Assembly: GCA_020310875.1 (NCBI GenBank)
Contig: CM035408.1
Span: 140,427,407-140,491,406 of the forward strand
Direction: 5' to 3'
Origin: Ceratopteris richardii
Lineage: Eukaryota > Streptophyta > Polypodiopsida > Polypodiales > Pteridaceae
DNA: 64,000 bases
The notes under the pieces were generated by a model. That model made no database searches and had not been told where the DNA came from. It saw nothing but the letters and a program-made list of their open reading frames with translations. Below are positions 25,230-35,488 of the stretch, piece by piece. The position numbers were made by a program, and so were the translations under genes. How positions within the stretch are numbered: the first letter of the stretch is position 1; every line of letters starts with the position of its first letter.

Positions 25230-28200
25230 GAATTGCCCTCATTCAAAACTAGAGGACTACCCACCAAGGATGAACATGAGAGGCTCAACCAATGGTGTGC
25301 AAAAGATGCTTTGGCAAGGTCTTACCTTCTTAGCTCTATATCTGATTTTCTTTTACCTCATATAAGGAACTGTAAGACTTCCCAAGAGACTTGGGAAACC
25401 TTGTCAACATATTTTTCTTCCAACACAAGGGCTAGGAAGAATCAACTGTGGATTGAATTCACAACCCTTAGGAAGCAGCCCAAGCAATCAGTCTCAAAGT
25501 ATGTGACAAAGATTAAAGATGTGGCAGACCAATTAGCAAGCATTGGAGAAGAGATTGAAGAGGAGCAAATAGTCAGGCAAGTAACAAATGGACTCAAGGC
25601 AGATGATAAGTGGGAAAGTTTCACCATTGCAATGGACCTCTATATGGACATGCATACCCCAGATCTCACAACACTCATGGGCCAACTATTCACACATGAA
25701 GCAAAGTTTACAAAGGCAGGAGATCAATCAAAAGGTAACAACCCCTCTGCTCTATATACTGATAAGAAAGTTAAGGATAAAAGTAAAGGGAAGAAGCAGG
25801 AAGAAGAAGGCTCTACCTCCCAAGCTAATTATGCAGGGAGAGGTAGATCTTCAAGAGGAAGAGGCAGAGGAGCTAAGTCAGGTAGGGGGAGACCCTACAA
25901 CTCATCACCATGCAACATTTGTGGTTTGTCCAATCATACCACAGATGAATGCTACAAGAACTACAAGAATCAGAGAGGAAGAGGCTACTCAAGAGGTGGA
26001 TACGCTCAAGGGAGAGGCAGATTCAACCAACACCAAGGCTACAATGGATACAACAATCAATACAATAACAATTACAACCACAACCACAATGGAAATTACA
26101 AGGTGGATTCAGAAACAGAAGGGACTACAACAATTACACAGAGGAGCAAGATGACTCCCTATTGATCATGAATATGACCTCCAAGGCAGGTACAAATGAT
26201 GATCATTTATTTTATATTGACTCAGGATGTTCTAACCATGTAGCTGGCAATGTGGCACTACTCTCTGATTTGGAAGAACCCAAAGGCAAACATCAGGTAC
26301 AGACAGGTGATGATACTAAACACTCTGTTGTAAAGATTGGAAATGTGAAGACATGTGATGGTAACCAGAACCTATTGAGCAGGCTACTCTATGTACCAAC
26401 CATCACCAAGAATCTAATGAGTGTAGGTCAGATTGTGGAGAAAGGTTTGTAGGTCAGATTCACACAACATGGAGCATATGTGGAGGACCCAAGACATGGA
26501 TTCAGAAGGATAGCCAAGGGAGAGAAATCAGGTAGATTGTTTACTTTTGAGCTAGAAGACACCAAGAACATTGCTTTATATAATTACAAGGATCAAACAC
26601 TTTCAGAGTTAGAAATATGGCACAAGAGGTTAGGTCACATAGGTGAAAGAACCCTAAAGCAAATGTGCAGGGATCAATGTGTGCTTGGAATACCTAATGT
26701 ATCCAAGCAACACATGATTTACAAGTGTGGAGCATGTCAGTTTGGTAAGTCTCATAGGTTGCCCTATTCAAGGAAAGGTTTCATGCATAAAGACTACCTA
26801 GACTTGGTACACATAGATGTTTGGGGACCTAGCAAGGACCCTTCCATTTCAGGTTCAAGGTATTATGTGTCCTTCATTGATGACTATAGTAGATGGACCA
26901 TTTTATACTTTATGAAACATAAAGATGAAGTGTTTAATTGTTTCAAGAGGTATCTTGCACTTGTTGAAAATCAAACAGGAAGAAGCTTGAAGAGGCTAAG
27001 GTCAGATGGTGGAGGAGAGTATTTCTCCAATGATTTTGAAGATTTCTTGTAGGAAAGAGGCATCAAAAGGGAGATCACTACAAGGTACTCACCTAAACAA
27101 AATGGGGTAGCTGAAAGAAGGAATAGACTCATTGTAGAAACAGCTAGGTCTATGCTTAATGAGAAGAAGTTGCCTAATTATCTTTGGGCAGAGAGTGTAT
27201 CCACAGCCACCTATCTCATTAACAGGTTGCCATCCAAATCACTTGATGGCATGACACCATATGAAGCTTGGCATGGTAAGAGACCTTCTCTGGATCATTG
27301 CAAAATCTTTGGTTGTGTAGCATATGTGCATATTCCCTCACAGGTAAGGGGAAAGCTAGACCCTAAAGCTGAAAAGTGTATCTTCATTGGTTACGATTTG
27401 AACCAAAAGGGATACAGATTCTACAACCCAACCAATAAAGGCTTCAAGGTAAGTAGAGATGTCATCTTTGATGAGAATGACTCATGGTATGAGAATGAAT
27501 GCAGGAAGCTTAGTCTACCCTATGATATGGAAGAAGACTTCCCAAGCCTCACAAAGGAGGAACCAATACAGAAAGAAGACTCAAGCTCAGATGATGATGA
27601 TACAATTAACCTTGAGGAATTCAAGGCATGGAAGTCCAAAGGAAAGATGAAGATGAAGAAGCTAGAGGATATACCAGAATCCTCAACTCAAGCAATGAGG
27701 AGATCTCAGAGAGAAAGTAAGAAGCCTATCAGATATGGGTATGATACTTCTCTTGTAACCAAACATTCTGTATATCTTGCAAAGGATTTGTTGAATGAAG
27801 AACCAGGTACCTATGAAGAAGCTATCACCAAACCAGAATGGAAAGGAGCTATGGATGAAGAAATGGAAGCTCTCAAGGAGAGTGATACTTGGGACTTGAT
27901 ACCCAAGAAGGACTCTATGAAGGTGATAGGATCCAGATGGATCTACAAGCTAAAGAGAAATTCAGATGGAACAATCAACAGGTACAAAGCTAGGTTGGTA
28001 GCCAAGGGTCTTGCACAAAGCCAAGGCATTGATTATGAGGAGACATTTTCTCCTGTGGCTAAGATGCCAACTATCAGAATATTGGTGAGTGTAGCTGCAT
28101 CCAAGAATTGGAACATGTACCAATTAGATGTCAAGAATGCTTTCTTGAATGGATGGATATCTGAAGAAGTCTACATGTCACAACCACCTGGCTATGAAGA

Positions 28201-29332
28201 TCCCAAGAAGGTAAATTATGTTTGTAAATTGAAGAAGGCTCTATATGGTTTGAAGCAGGCACCTAGAGCATGGAATTACAGGTTGACAACCTATCTCCAA
28301 GACCAAGGATTTGTGATGAGTAAAGCTGATACTTCTCTGTTCATAAAGAGAAGTAGTACAGAGGTAATCTACTTGTGTGTTTATGTGGATGATATCATCA
28401 TTACAGGTAATGATGTCAATGGGATTAGACACATCAAAGGTCAGATGATGAAAGAATTCAAGATTAATGATCTTGGATTATTGAAGTACTTCTTAGGTCT
28501 TGAGTTAGTCTACACCAACTCAGGTATATATATTACTCAAAAGAAATATGTACAGGATATGGTCAAGAAGTTTGGCTTGCAGGATGCAAAAGTTTCAACT
28601 ACTCCAATGGAGGTCAACCTAAAGCTTAGTGCTCATGAAGGGGATGAAATACAAGACATTACAGGATATCAAAGCATGGTAGGTAGTTTGAATTATGCTA
28701 CCTTGACAAGAATTGACATAGCATATGGAGTTAGTGTGCTTAGTCAATTCATGCACAAACCAAGAGTACCTCACCTAGAGGCAGCAAAGAAGATCTTGAA
28801 GTATTTGAAGGGAACTCAGAACCATGGTTTGTACTTTCCTTATACATCAGATATTGATATTAAAGTATATTCAGATGCAGATTGGGCAGGATGCAAGGAT
28901 GATAGGAGAAGCACATCAGGCTACATTTGCTTTGCAGGAGATAAACCTATTTCTTGGTCAGCCAAGAAACAACCTACAGTGGCATTGTCATCCACTGAAG
29001 CAGAGTATAGAGGGCTTGCCAATGCCACTCAAGAAGCTATCTGGTTAAAGCTCTTGTATATAGAGTTAGGTCTATACACTAGACCACCAATCATTTTTGG
29101 AGATAACACTAGCTCTCTTCACCTTGCAGCTAATCCAATATATCATGCTAGAACCAAACACATAGAGGTTCATTACCACTATGTGAGAGAGAAGTTACTT
29201 AGTAAAGACATTCAATTGACATATGTGTCTACTAATATGCAATGTGCAGGTTTACTCACTAAAGCATTGGATGGAAATAAGTTATGCAGATTCAAATCCA
29301 TGATTGGATTGCAAGATGTGATTGAAGACTTT

Positions 29333-30358
29333 AAGGATATCACTATGAGGAGCTAGAACCATAGGAACACTTGCCTATGTGTTATTACTTCTTTACCCCT
29401 TGTAAAAGTCTAAATGACTTGGCATTATGTATACACACCTAACTGATTAGAGTCGTGGAATTTGGATGGTGTGATTGGAGATAATATCTCCCTACTTTTA
29501 GAAGAGAGATTCTAGGGAGCTTAGATTTGAATTTCAAATTCAAGTGATCACAAAACATCTATAAAAGATGATGTAAAAATGTCGCGGGTGTGTCACTCAT
29601 TTTAGCTCACTTCCCGAGGCATTTTATTTGTGTAACTCATTGTGTGTGAGTGCTACTTCATAGCCTACACCACAACACCTCATTTAGTTATGCTTGTCAA
29701 GTTAATGAGTATGTACAATTACATCAATCAATAGAAGTATACACATTCACCACCTCTGTTGTCTCTGAGTCATCTACTCCAAGTCTGTCAACTTCAAAGG
29801 AGTATATCTCAAGATCTACTGAACCAAATCAAGTGATTCAAAGCACATTGGAACCAGCTCCAAGCATACTACATGCCTACAAAATTTCAACGCCAAAGAT
29901 TCAGCCATCACGGAGAAATCTCGCTCGAAGTGCACACTGGTCTCTGTCTGCAGAATTCCTAAAAAGTCGGGGGTACACATAAGTTTGCTAAATTGATTTC
30001 TCAGTGAGTAGTTTGTCATTTCTTCTCATTCCACTTGAAAATGGTAGCTTGTTAAGCTAATTTAATATGTCCATAAGGAATTAGATCAATTGTTAGTGTA
30101 CTGGTCACACTGAGTGAAAGACTGAGCAGGTGTCACTACAGAAATAGAAAGTTTTTCTTGATTTTTGAAGTGCCAAGTTATCTGTTTTGATTTGGTCATT
30201 ACACATATCATTTGCAAAGTACATACATGCTTTCTTGGTATCATTTGGAAGCTCAAGGTGTGTACTAAGCATATCTGGAATCAAAGGAGGGCTGGTGTGA
30301 AGCAGGTATAGCAGCACCAACTCAATCTCTTGAGTGCATCCAACCATCACTCCCAACA
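29333..30358 (+). repeat. Element C 3' LTR, truncated at its start
   Basis: It aligns gap-free with 17669-18694, but the first 64 bp of the LTR, including the TG terminus, are missing and no polypurine tract precedes it. Pol sequence joins directly at AAGGATATCACTATGAGG. The right end (CCCAACA) and target duplication are intact. Confidence 0.9.
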
Positions 30359-30363
30359 ACAGA
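30359..30363. repeat. Target-site duplication of element C, right copy (ACAGA)
   Basis: Matches 17600-17604. Confidence 0.96.
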
Positions 30364-30728
30364 TCCCATGCAAAGAACTTTCACCAAGCCCCCCTTCAGG
30401 TGAGCTAAAACCTTATCAATGGTAGCAAGTACACTCGAGGCTTCAACAACATAGTCAGCACCCGCATTACTCTAGGGTGGAATCATCAAGAATTATGATG
30501 TCATCCTTGTGAACACCGAGAATAGAGTCACATTTGATCATGTAAGCCAAGAGGGGTGTGCGGTGTGGTTGCAGGTGGGGAATGGAGAGTTGTGGGGTGG
30601 GGAGAGGAAGGGGGTCACGGGGGAGGAAGGTGGTGGGGTTTGGGGTTGGCGGGGTGGGAAGAGGAGGGGGGTCGCGAGGGAGGGAGGGTGGCGGAGTGTG
30701 AGGGGGCTGGCGGGTGGACGGGATGGCG

Positions 30729-30784
<56 letters not shown>

Positions 30785-30996
30785 GAGAGAGAGAGAGAAT
30801 GCGGCGGGGAGAGAGAGAGAGAGGGAGAGAGAGGGAGAGGGAGGGAGAGGGAGAGGGAGGGAGGACACGGGGACTGAGCGGCGGGGGTGAGGGGTCAGCG
30901 GGGCTGAGGGGAGGGTGGTGAGGGGTCAACGGGGAGAGTGGGGGCGGGGGAAGAGAGAGAGAGAGAGGGAGAGAGAGAGAGAGAGAGACAGAGAGA

Positions 30997-31034
<38 letters not shown>

Positions 31035-31229
31035 AGAGGGGCCGCAGGGGGCTGTGGAGGAGGGAGGGGTGGTGAGGGGCCGTGGGGGGCTATGGAGGAG
31101 GGAGGGGTGGTGAGGGGCCACGGGGGGCTGTGGAGGAGGGAGGGTTGATGAGGGGCAGGGTTTGTGAGGCTGATGGGTGCGGGGGGCAGAGGGGGAAGAG
31201 AGAGAGAGGGAGGGTCGCTACGGGGTGGG

Positions 31230-31276
<47 letters not shown>

Positions 31277-31360
31277 CGCGGGGGGTTGTGGAGGAGGGAG
31301 GGGTGGTGAGGGGCGGGGTTTATGGGGCTGGTGAGTGCGGGGGGCAGAGGGGAGGAGAGA

Positions 31361-31439
<79 letters not shown>

Positions 31440-31463
31440 GGAGGGTGGCTTCGGGGTGGGGGA

Positions 31464-31515
<52 letters not shown>

Positions 31516-31815
31516 GGAGGGGCCGCGGAGGGCTGTGGAGGAGGGAGGGGTGGTGAGGGGCGGGGTTTGTGGGGCTCGGGGGTGGGGGGAAGAGGGGGAA
31601 GAGAGAGAGAGTGAGGGTCGCTGCGGGGTGAGGGGAGAGAGAGAGAGAGAGAGGGGAGGAGAGGGGCCGCAGGGGGTTGAGGTAGAGGGAGGGGTGATGA
31701 GGGGCCGCGGGGGGCTGTGGAGGAGGGAGGGGTGGTGAGGGGTGGGGTTTGTGGGGCTGGTGGGTGCGGGGGGCAGAGGGGGAAGAGAGAGAGAGGGAGG
31801 GTCGTGCGGGGTGTG

Positions 31816-31852
<37 letters not shown>

Positions 31853-31943
31853 GGAAGTACGTGGGGGCTGAGGGGCGGGTGGTGAGGGGTCAGCGGGGGC
31901 TGAGGGGAGGGTGGTGAAAGAGAGAGAGAAGAGGGGTGCTACA
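30364..31943 (-). repeat. Element B 5' LTR, second part (GA-rich outer half)
   Basis: Continuation of B's LTR after element C. It holds about 180 bp of unique sequence, then 30540-31930 of (GA)n tracts alternating with G-rich units of about 39 bp (words GGGGCCGCGGGGGGCTGTGG, AGGGAGGGGTGGTGAGG). On the minus strand this is the (CT)n/C-rich layout seen in A's LTR, with different unit sequence and no (CA) block. The outer end is placed at TGCTACA (31943; minus-strand TGTAGCACCCC), after which the duplicated flank begins. The exact terminus is uncertain by 2 bp. Confidence 0.8.
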
Positions 31944-32225
31944 CATATGTAGAGGTGAAAAATTACCACGACAACATTTATTCATGGATCGCCATGGGTG
32001 CCAAACAAGAGGATTAAATGAATACTCGAGGATAAAAAGAGATATGATAACACAGCATTCTTTGGTTTCTCACGGTAGAGCTCATTATCAGGACGAATGG
32101 AGAGGGGTTATGTAGCGCATGAAACAAGATGAAACGTAATGCTGTCATTAACCTACTTGGAAAAATCTTACAGTTTAAGTGCAAAAAGGTGAAGCGCGAA
32201 CAAGGGCAACAATATTTTGGACTAA

Positions 32226-32383
32226 AGAAGCTTGGTTTAGAAGATGTGCTTTGTGCTCATAAGCATATGTCCAGGGTTCAAGTCCCGCCCAAGGTTGGAT
32301 GCTTCAGAGTGTTCAAAGATGGGTGCCTTTAAGTTACGAGGTCAGATGTGTGTTTGCAATTCATTGTACTCTCAAAAAAAAAA
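32226..32383 (+). repeat. SINE-like unit S1, copy in R1
   Basis: A tRNA-derived head with an A box TGGTTTAGAAG (32233-32243; fits TRGYNNANNNG) and, 31 bp downstream, a B box GGTTCAAGTCC (32275-32285; perfect match to GGTTCRANYCC). The unit ends in a run of A's near 32383. Boxes, spacing, length of about 158 bp and poly(A) tail fit a plant SINE. No clear target duplication was found. Confidence 0.65.
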
Positions 32384-32511
32384 CATAACTTGTAAGATAT
32401 TAAGAAATGTGTATGAAGATGGAAAGCTTGAGATTTTTTTTCTTTTTTAAATGGAGGTTGAGCTGAAGCTTATTTCCACGAGCTTTTAACTTTGAAATTT
32501 AATTCTGTAAG

Positions 32512-32675
32512 TGAATGGACATCCTGGGACGCCTTTATCCCACAAAGCAGGGGCTAGACAAAGTTACAACATTAAAACTCACTAAACTGACCAAAATCAT
32601 ACTTGTTGAGCCTGGGGCTTAAACTCCGGACCTCCGCCTCAAGAGGGCAAAGTTTAACCAACTGCCCTCCGGGAC
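32512..32675 (-). repeat. SINE-like unit S2 (minus), copy in R1
   Basis: On the minus strand it begins GTCCCGGAGGGCAGTTGG, a degenerate pol III A box, followed by a degenerate B box (AGTTTAAGCCC) within a tRNA-like head of about 70 nt, then a body ending near GGACATCC. It faces S1. Each box has about three mismatches, so this is weaker than S1. Confidence 0.4.
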
Positions 32676-32872
32676 GTACAAAGATTAACAAAAGTTGATT
32701 GAATAATCACGTCAGATATTGAAAAGTGAGTCCGACTTGTATTAGTACCAACTTCTGTGAATGGCTTTAAGTCGCACAATCTATGATGATGCAGTAACAG
32801 AAATTAACCTCGCAAAATCCACCTATGCGGATGAGTCTACTTCAAGAAAATCACATCATTCGGAAGGTTTCG

Positions 32873-33735
32873 ACTAAGTCTACCTTATGACATAGAGAAG
32901 GAATTTCCAAGTTTATGAGAGAGGAATGAGCACATAATTGAAGCATTAAGTGATTCTAAAGATGATCAGAAGACTCCAAGAATAGGAACAAACTCTTGGA
33001 ACTCTAGAGGCAAAGACAAAAGGCAAGAGTTGAGAGATATTGCAGAATCCTCTCAACAAATAATTAGAAGGTCAAGCATATAGCGAAAAACTAGAAAGGT
33101 ATGCCTACGATACTTCATTGGTTACTAAACATTCAATATATCTAGCACAAGGCTCAAATTTTGACAAGCCATCATCCTATCATGAAAAAAGAAGAAGCTT
33201 GAATGGATGAAGGCCATGGAGGGTGCGATTGATGCCTTAAAAGAAAATAAAACTTGAGAATTGGTGCCCAAATTTCCATCTATGCATATCATAGGTTCTA
33301 GATGGATATACAAGGTAGAGAAAAATTTTGATCGGTCAATAGACACGTACAAAGCAAGATTTGTGGCCAAAATGTATGCATAAATACAAGGAATTGATTT
33401 GAAATAAACTTTTTCACCAATTCCAAAGATGCCAACCATTAGAGTGCTTATGAGAGTTGCATCTTCCAAGAATTCCAAGATATACCAAATGGATGTAAAA
33501 AAATATTTTCTTAATGGATGGATAACTGAGGAGGTATACATGGCTCAACCTCCTAGTTTGAAAGACTCATCATGTCTTGAGTATGTTTTTAGGTCAAGAA
33601 AGCCTTTGTATGGTTTGAAGCAAGCCCCTCAGGCTTGGAATCATAGGCACGTTACATATTTGTAGGATGGAGGATTCAATGCCAGCAAAGCATATCCTTC
33701 CCTCTTCACCAAGAGGAATCAATATGAATTGCATT
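32873..33735 (+). pseudogene. Decayed copia pol fragment (RT)
   Basis: The fragment reads from the linker before RT (LPYDIEKEFPSL, like element C's [12 protein letters not shown]) into [53 protein letters not shown]. It ends before the YVDD motif. Several stops and at least one frameshift break it. It lies exactly between R1 and the non-repeated spacer. The same decayed copy is at 60906-61768. Confidence 0.85.
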
Positions 33736-34056
33736 TGTGAGATTTATTGAAATAATTTTAAGTATGCAAGAGATTGTAACACTAAGACATTGAATATTTA
33801 ACTAAGCAAGAAGATAAAACATCAACGCTATGTAAAGCATTTCGAGATAGCCATCAACACAGCCCACTATTTTAAATGTGAAAGAGCTTTGGTAAGCCCA
33901 CACCTTCACTTGAAGAAACATAATAAAGGTAAGAACTCAGCAATCATACATATTCTTATTTGGATTGTACGAATCCATATCCATAGCTGGAACAATCACA
34001 TAACTTAACGTCAGCTTTTAGATGAATGTATCCTGTAGCAAGGAAAGTCATGCTAG
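33736..34056. other. Spacer between copia fragment and R2
   Basis: No gene, motif or repeat was recognised; AT-rich sequence present once in each segmental copy (61769-62089). Confidence 0.6.
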
Positions 34057-34339
34057 CATACGTAGAGGTGAAAACTTACCAGGACAACATTTATTTATGG
34101 ATCGCCATGGGTGCCAAACAAGAGGAATAAATGAATACTGGAGGATAAAAAGAGATATGATAACACAGCATTCTTTCGTTTCTCACGGTAGACCTCATTA
34201 TCAGGATGAATGGAGAGCGGTTATGTAGCGCATGAAACAAGATGAAACGTAAATGCTGCCATTAATCTACTTGGAAAAATCTTACAGTTTAAATCCAAAA
34301 AGGTGAAGCGCGAATAAGGGCAAAAATATTTTGGAGTAA

Positions 34340-34500
34340 AAAAGCTTGGTTTAGCGGATGTGCTTTGTACTCATAGGCCTATGGCCAAGGTTCAAGTTCC
34401 GCCCAAGGCTGGATGCTTCAGAGTTTTCTAAGATGGGTGCCTTTAAGTTACGAGGTCAGATGTGTGTGTCTTTTCCAATTCATAGTACTCTCAAAAAAAA
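34340..34500 (+). repeat. SINE-like unit S1, copy in R2
   Basis: A box TGGTTTAGCGG (34347-34357), B box GGTTCAAGTTC (34389-34399), and an A-run ending at 34500. Confidence 0.62.
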
Positions 34501-34633
34501 GACATAGTTTGTCAAATATTAAGAAACGTGTATGAAGATGGAAAGCTTTGAGATTTTTTTTTCTTTTTTAAATGGAGGTTGAGCCGAAGCTTACTTCCAC
34601 GAGCTTTTAACTTTGAAAGTCAAATCTATAAAT

Positions 34634-34797
34634 GAATGGACATCGCGGGACCCCCTTTATCCCACAAAGTAGGGGCTAGACAAAGTTACAACATCAAAAC
34701 TCGCTCAACTGACCAAAATCATCACTTGTTGAGCCTGGGCTTAAACTCTGGACCTCCGCCTCAAGAGGCCAAAGATTAACCAACTGCCCTACGGGAC
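34634..34797 (-). repeat. SINE-like unit S2 (minus), copy in R2
   Basis: Minus-strand head GTCCCGTAGGGCAGTTGG; same layout as 32512-32675. Confidence 0.38.
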
Positions 34798-35013
34798 GTA
34801 CAAAAATTAACAAAAGTTGATTGAACAATCACGTCAGATATTGAAAAGTGATTCCGACTTGTATTAGTACCAACTTCTTGTATTAGTACCAACTTCTGTG
34901 AATGGCTTTAAGTCGCACAATCTATTACGATGCAGTAACAGAAATTAACCTCTCAAGATCCACCTATGCGGCTGAATCTACTTCAAGATAATCATGTCAT
35001 TCGGAAGGTTTCG

Positions 35014-35488
35014 GTGAGCATTGCTCTCTTCCCTCTCTCAGATGGGATGTAAACAAAGATGTCTGCATGCATACGGTACAACTTAAACAAACCTAACACA
35101 TACCTTATTTCAGATAAATTACCCCAACACACAAAGAAAATAGAATAACAATTTGGATAAAGCATTTTAATATTGTTAAGCATGCGCTTGCACAGAGCTT
35201 AACAAATATTGCAGGCTGGTGGATCAACGCCAATCCATATTGCTAGGAATGGAAGACATAATAGACTTTAAACCAACTTTGTTCGACTGAATTATTTATG
35301 TTTGGATATTAAAGTTTGAACAGCAAGACATAATAGACTTTAAACCATCTTTGATCGACTGAACTGACAGAGGACAATACAATCTAAAAGCTGTGTATAG
35401 CATGTACATGTACTACAATTGACATTATCACAAAGTCTATTGACTATAAGAGGACTAGATGATTAGTTCTAATATGTAAAACTTTCTA
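35014..35488. other. Non-coding region 3' of the NDUFA7-like ORF
   Basis: AT-rich. It contains a short direct repeat, GACATAATAGACTTTAAACC, at about 35258 and 35328 (80 bp apart). No other feature was recognised. Confidence 0.5.

Larger units (their letters stand above)
18721..29356 (+). pseudogene. gag-pol: Element C gag-pol, split by D and with stops
   Basis: Gag starts at ATG 18721 (MGDGFPSFIDKLDRNNYQAW) and is cut after codon 41 at 18843. It resumes in frame at 25230 once D and one ATGAG copy are removed. Domains: gag (25230-25700), CCHC knuckle (CNICGLSNHTTDEC, near 25911), protease with YIDSGCSNHV (near 26212), GAG-pre-integrase, integrase catalytic core (D near 26816, D near 27004, E near 27115), RT with YVDDI (near 28383) and RNase H (DADW near 28876). 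Lesions: a frameshift at about 26100-26130 and TAG codons at 26450-26452 and 27050-27052, where D has Gln codons. Pol runs directly into the truncated 3' LTR and stops at 29354-29356. Confidence 0.93.
17605..30358 (+). mobile_element. Element C: Ty1/copia retrotransposon interrupted by D
   Basis: The element proper is about 6.4 kb (TGTTGG...CCAACA) and is split in gag by element D. The copia order protease-integrase-RT-RNase H is clear. It carries two LTRs (the 3' one lacking its first 64 bp), an initiator-Met-type primer-binding site and a gag-pol with several lesions, so it is not autonomous. By eye the LTRs differ at about 14 of 1,026 aligned positions. Confidence 0.95.
31944..32872 (+). 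repeat. Direct repeat R1 (about 0.93 kb)
   Basis: It matches R2 (34057-35013) from CATATGTAGAGGTG to TTCGGAAGGTTTCG. R1's left edge coincides with the outer end of B's LTR, and its right edge with the start of a copia fragment. It contains two SINE-like units in opposite orientations. No coding potential. Confidence 0.88.
34057..35013 (+). repeat. Direct repeat R2 (about 0.96 kb)
   Basis: Second copy of the R1 sequence, visibly diverged from it. It includes a 23-bp local tandem duplication (TTGTATTAGTACCAACTTC near 34858-34900). Followed by unique sequence leading to the NDUFA7-like gene. Confidence 0.88.

Noticed and set aside
30509-31917. Many Gly/Arg/Glu-rich and Ser/Leu/Pro-rich frames in the GA/G-rich region (also 58633-59951)
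   Set aside because: They follow the repeat composition of B's LTR and shift with microsatellite length between the two copies.
31944-35013. R1 and R2 as LTRs of a copia element
   Set aside because: They lack TG/CA termini, primer-binding site and polypurine tract, and the DNA between them is only a truncated pol fragment plus spacer.
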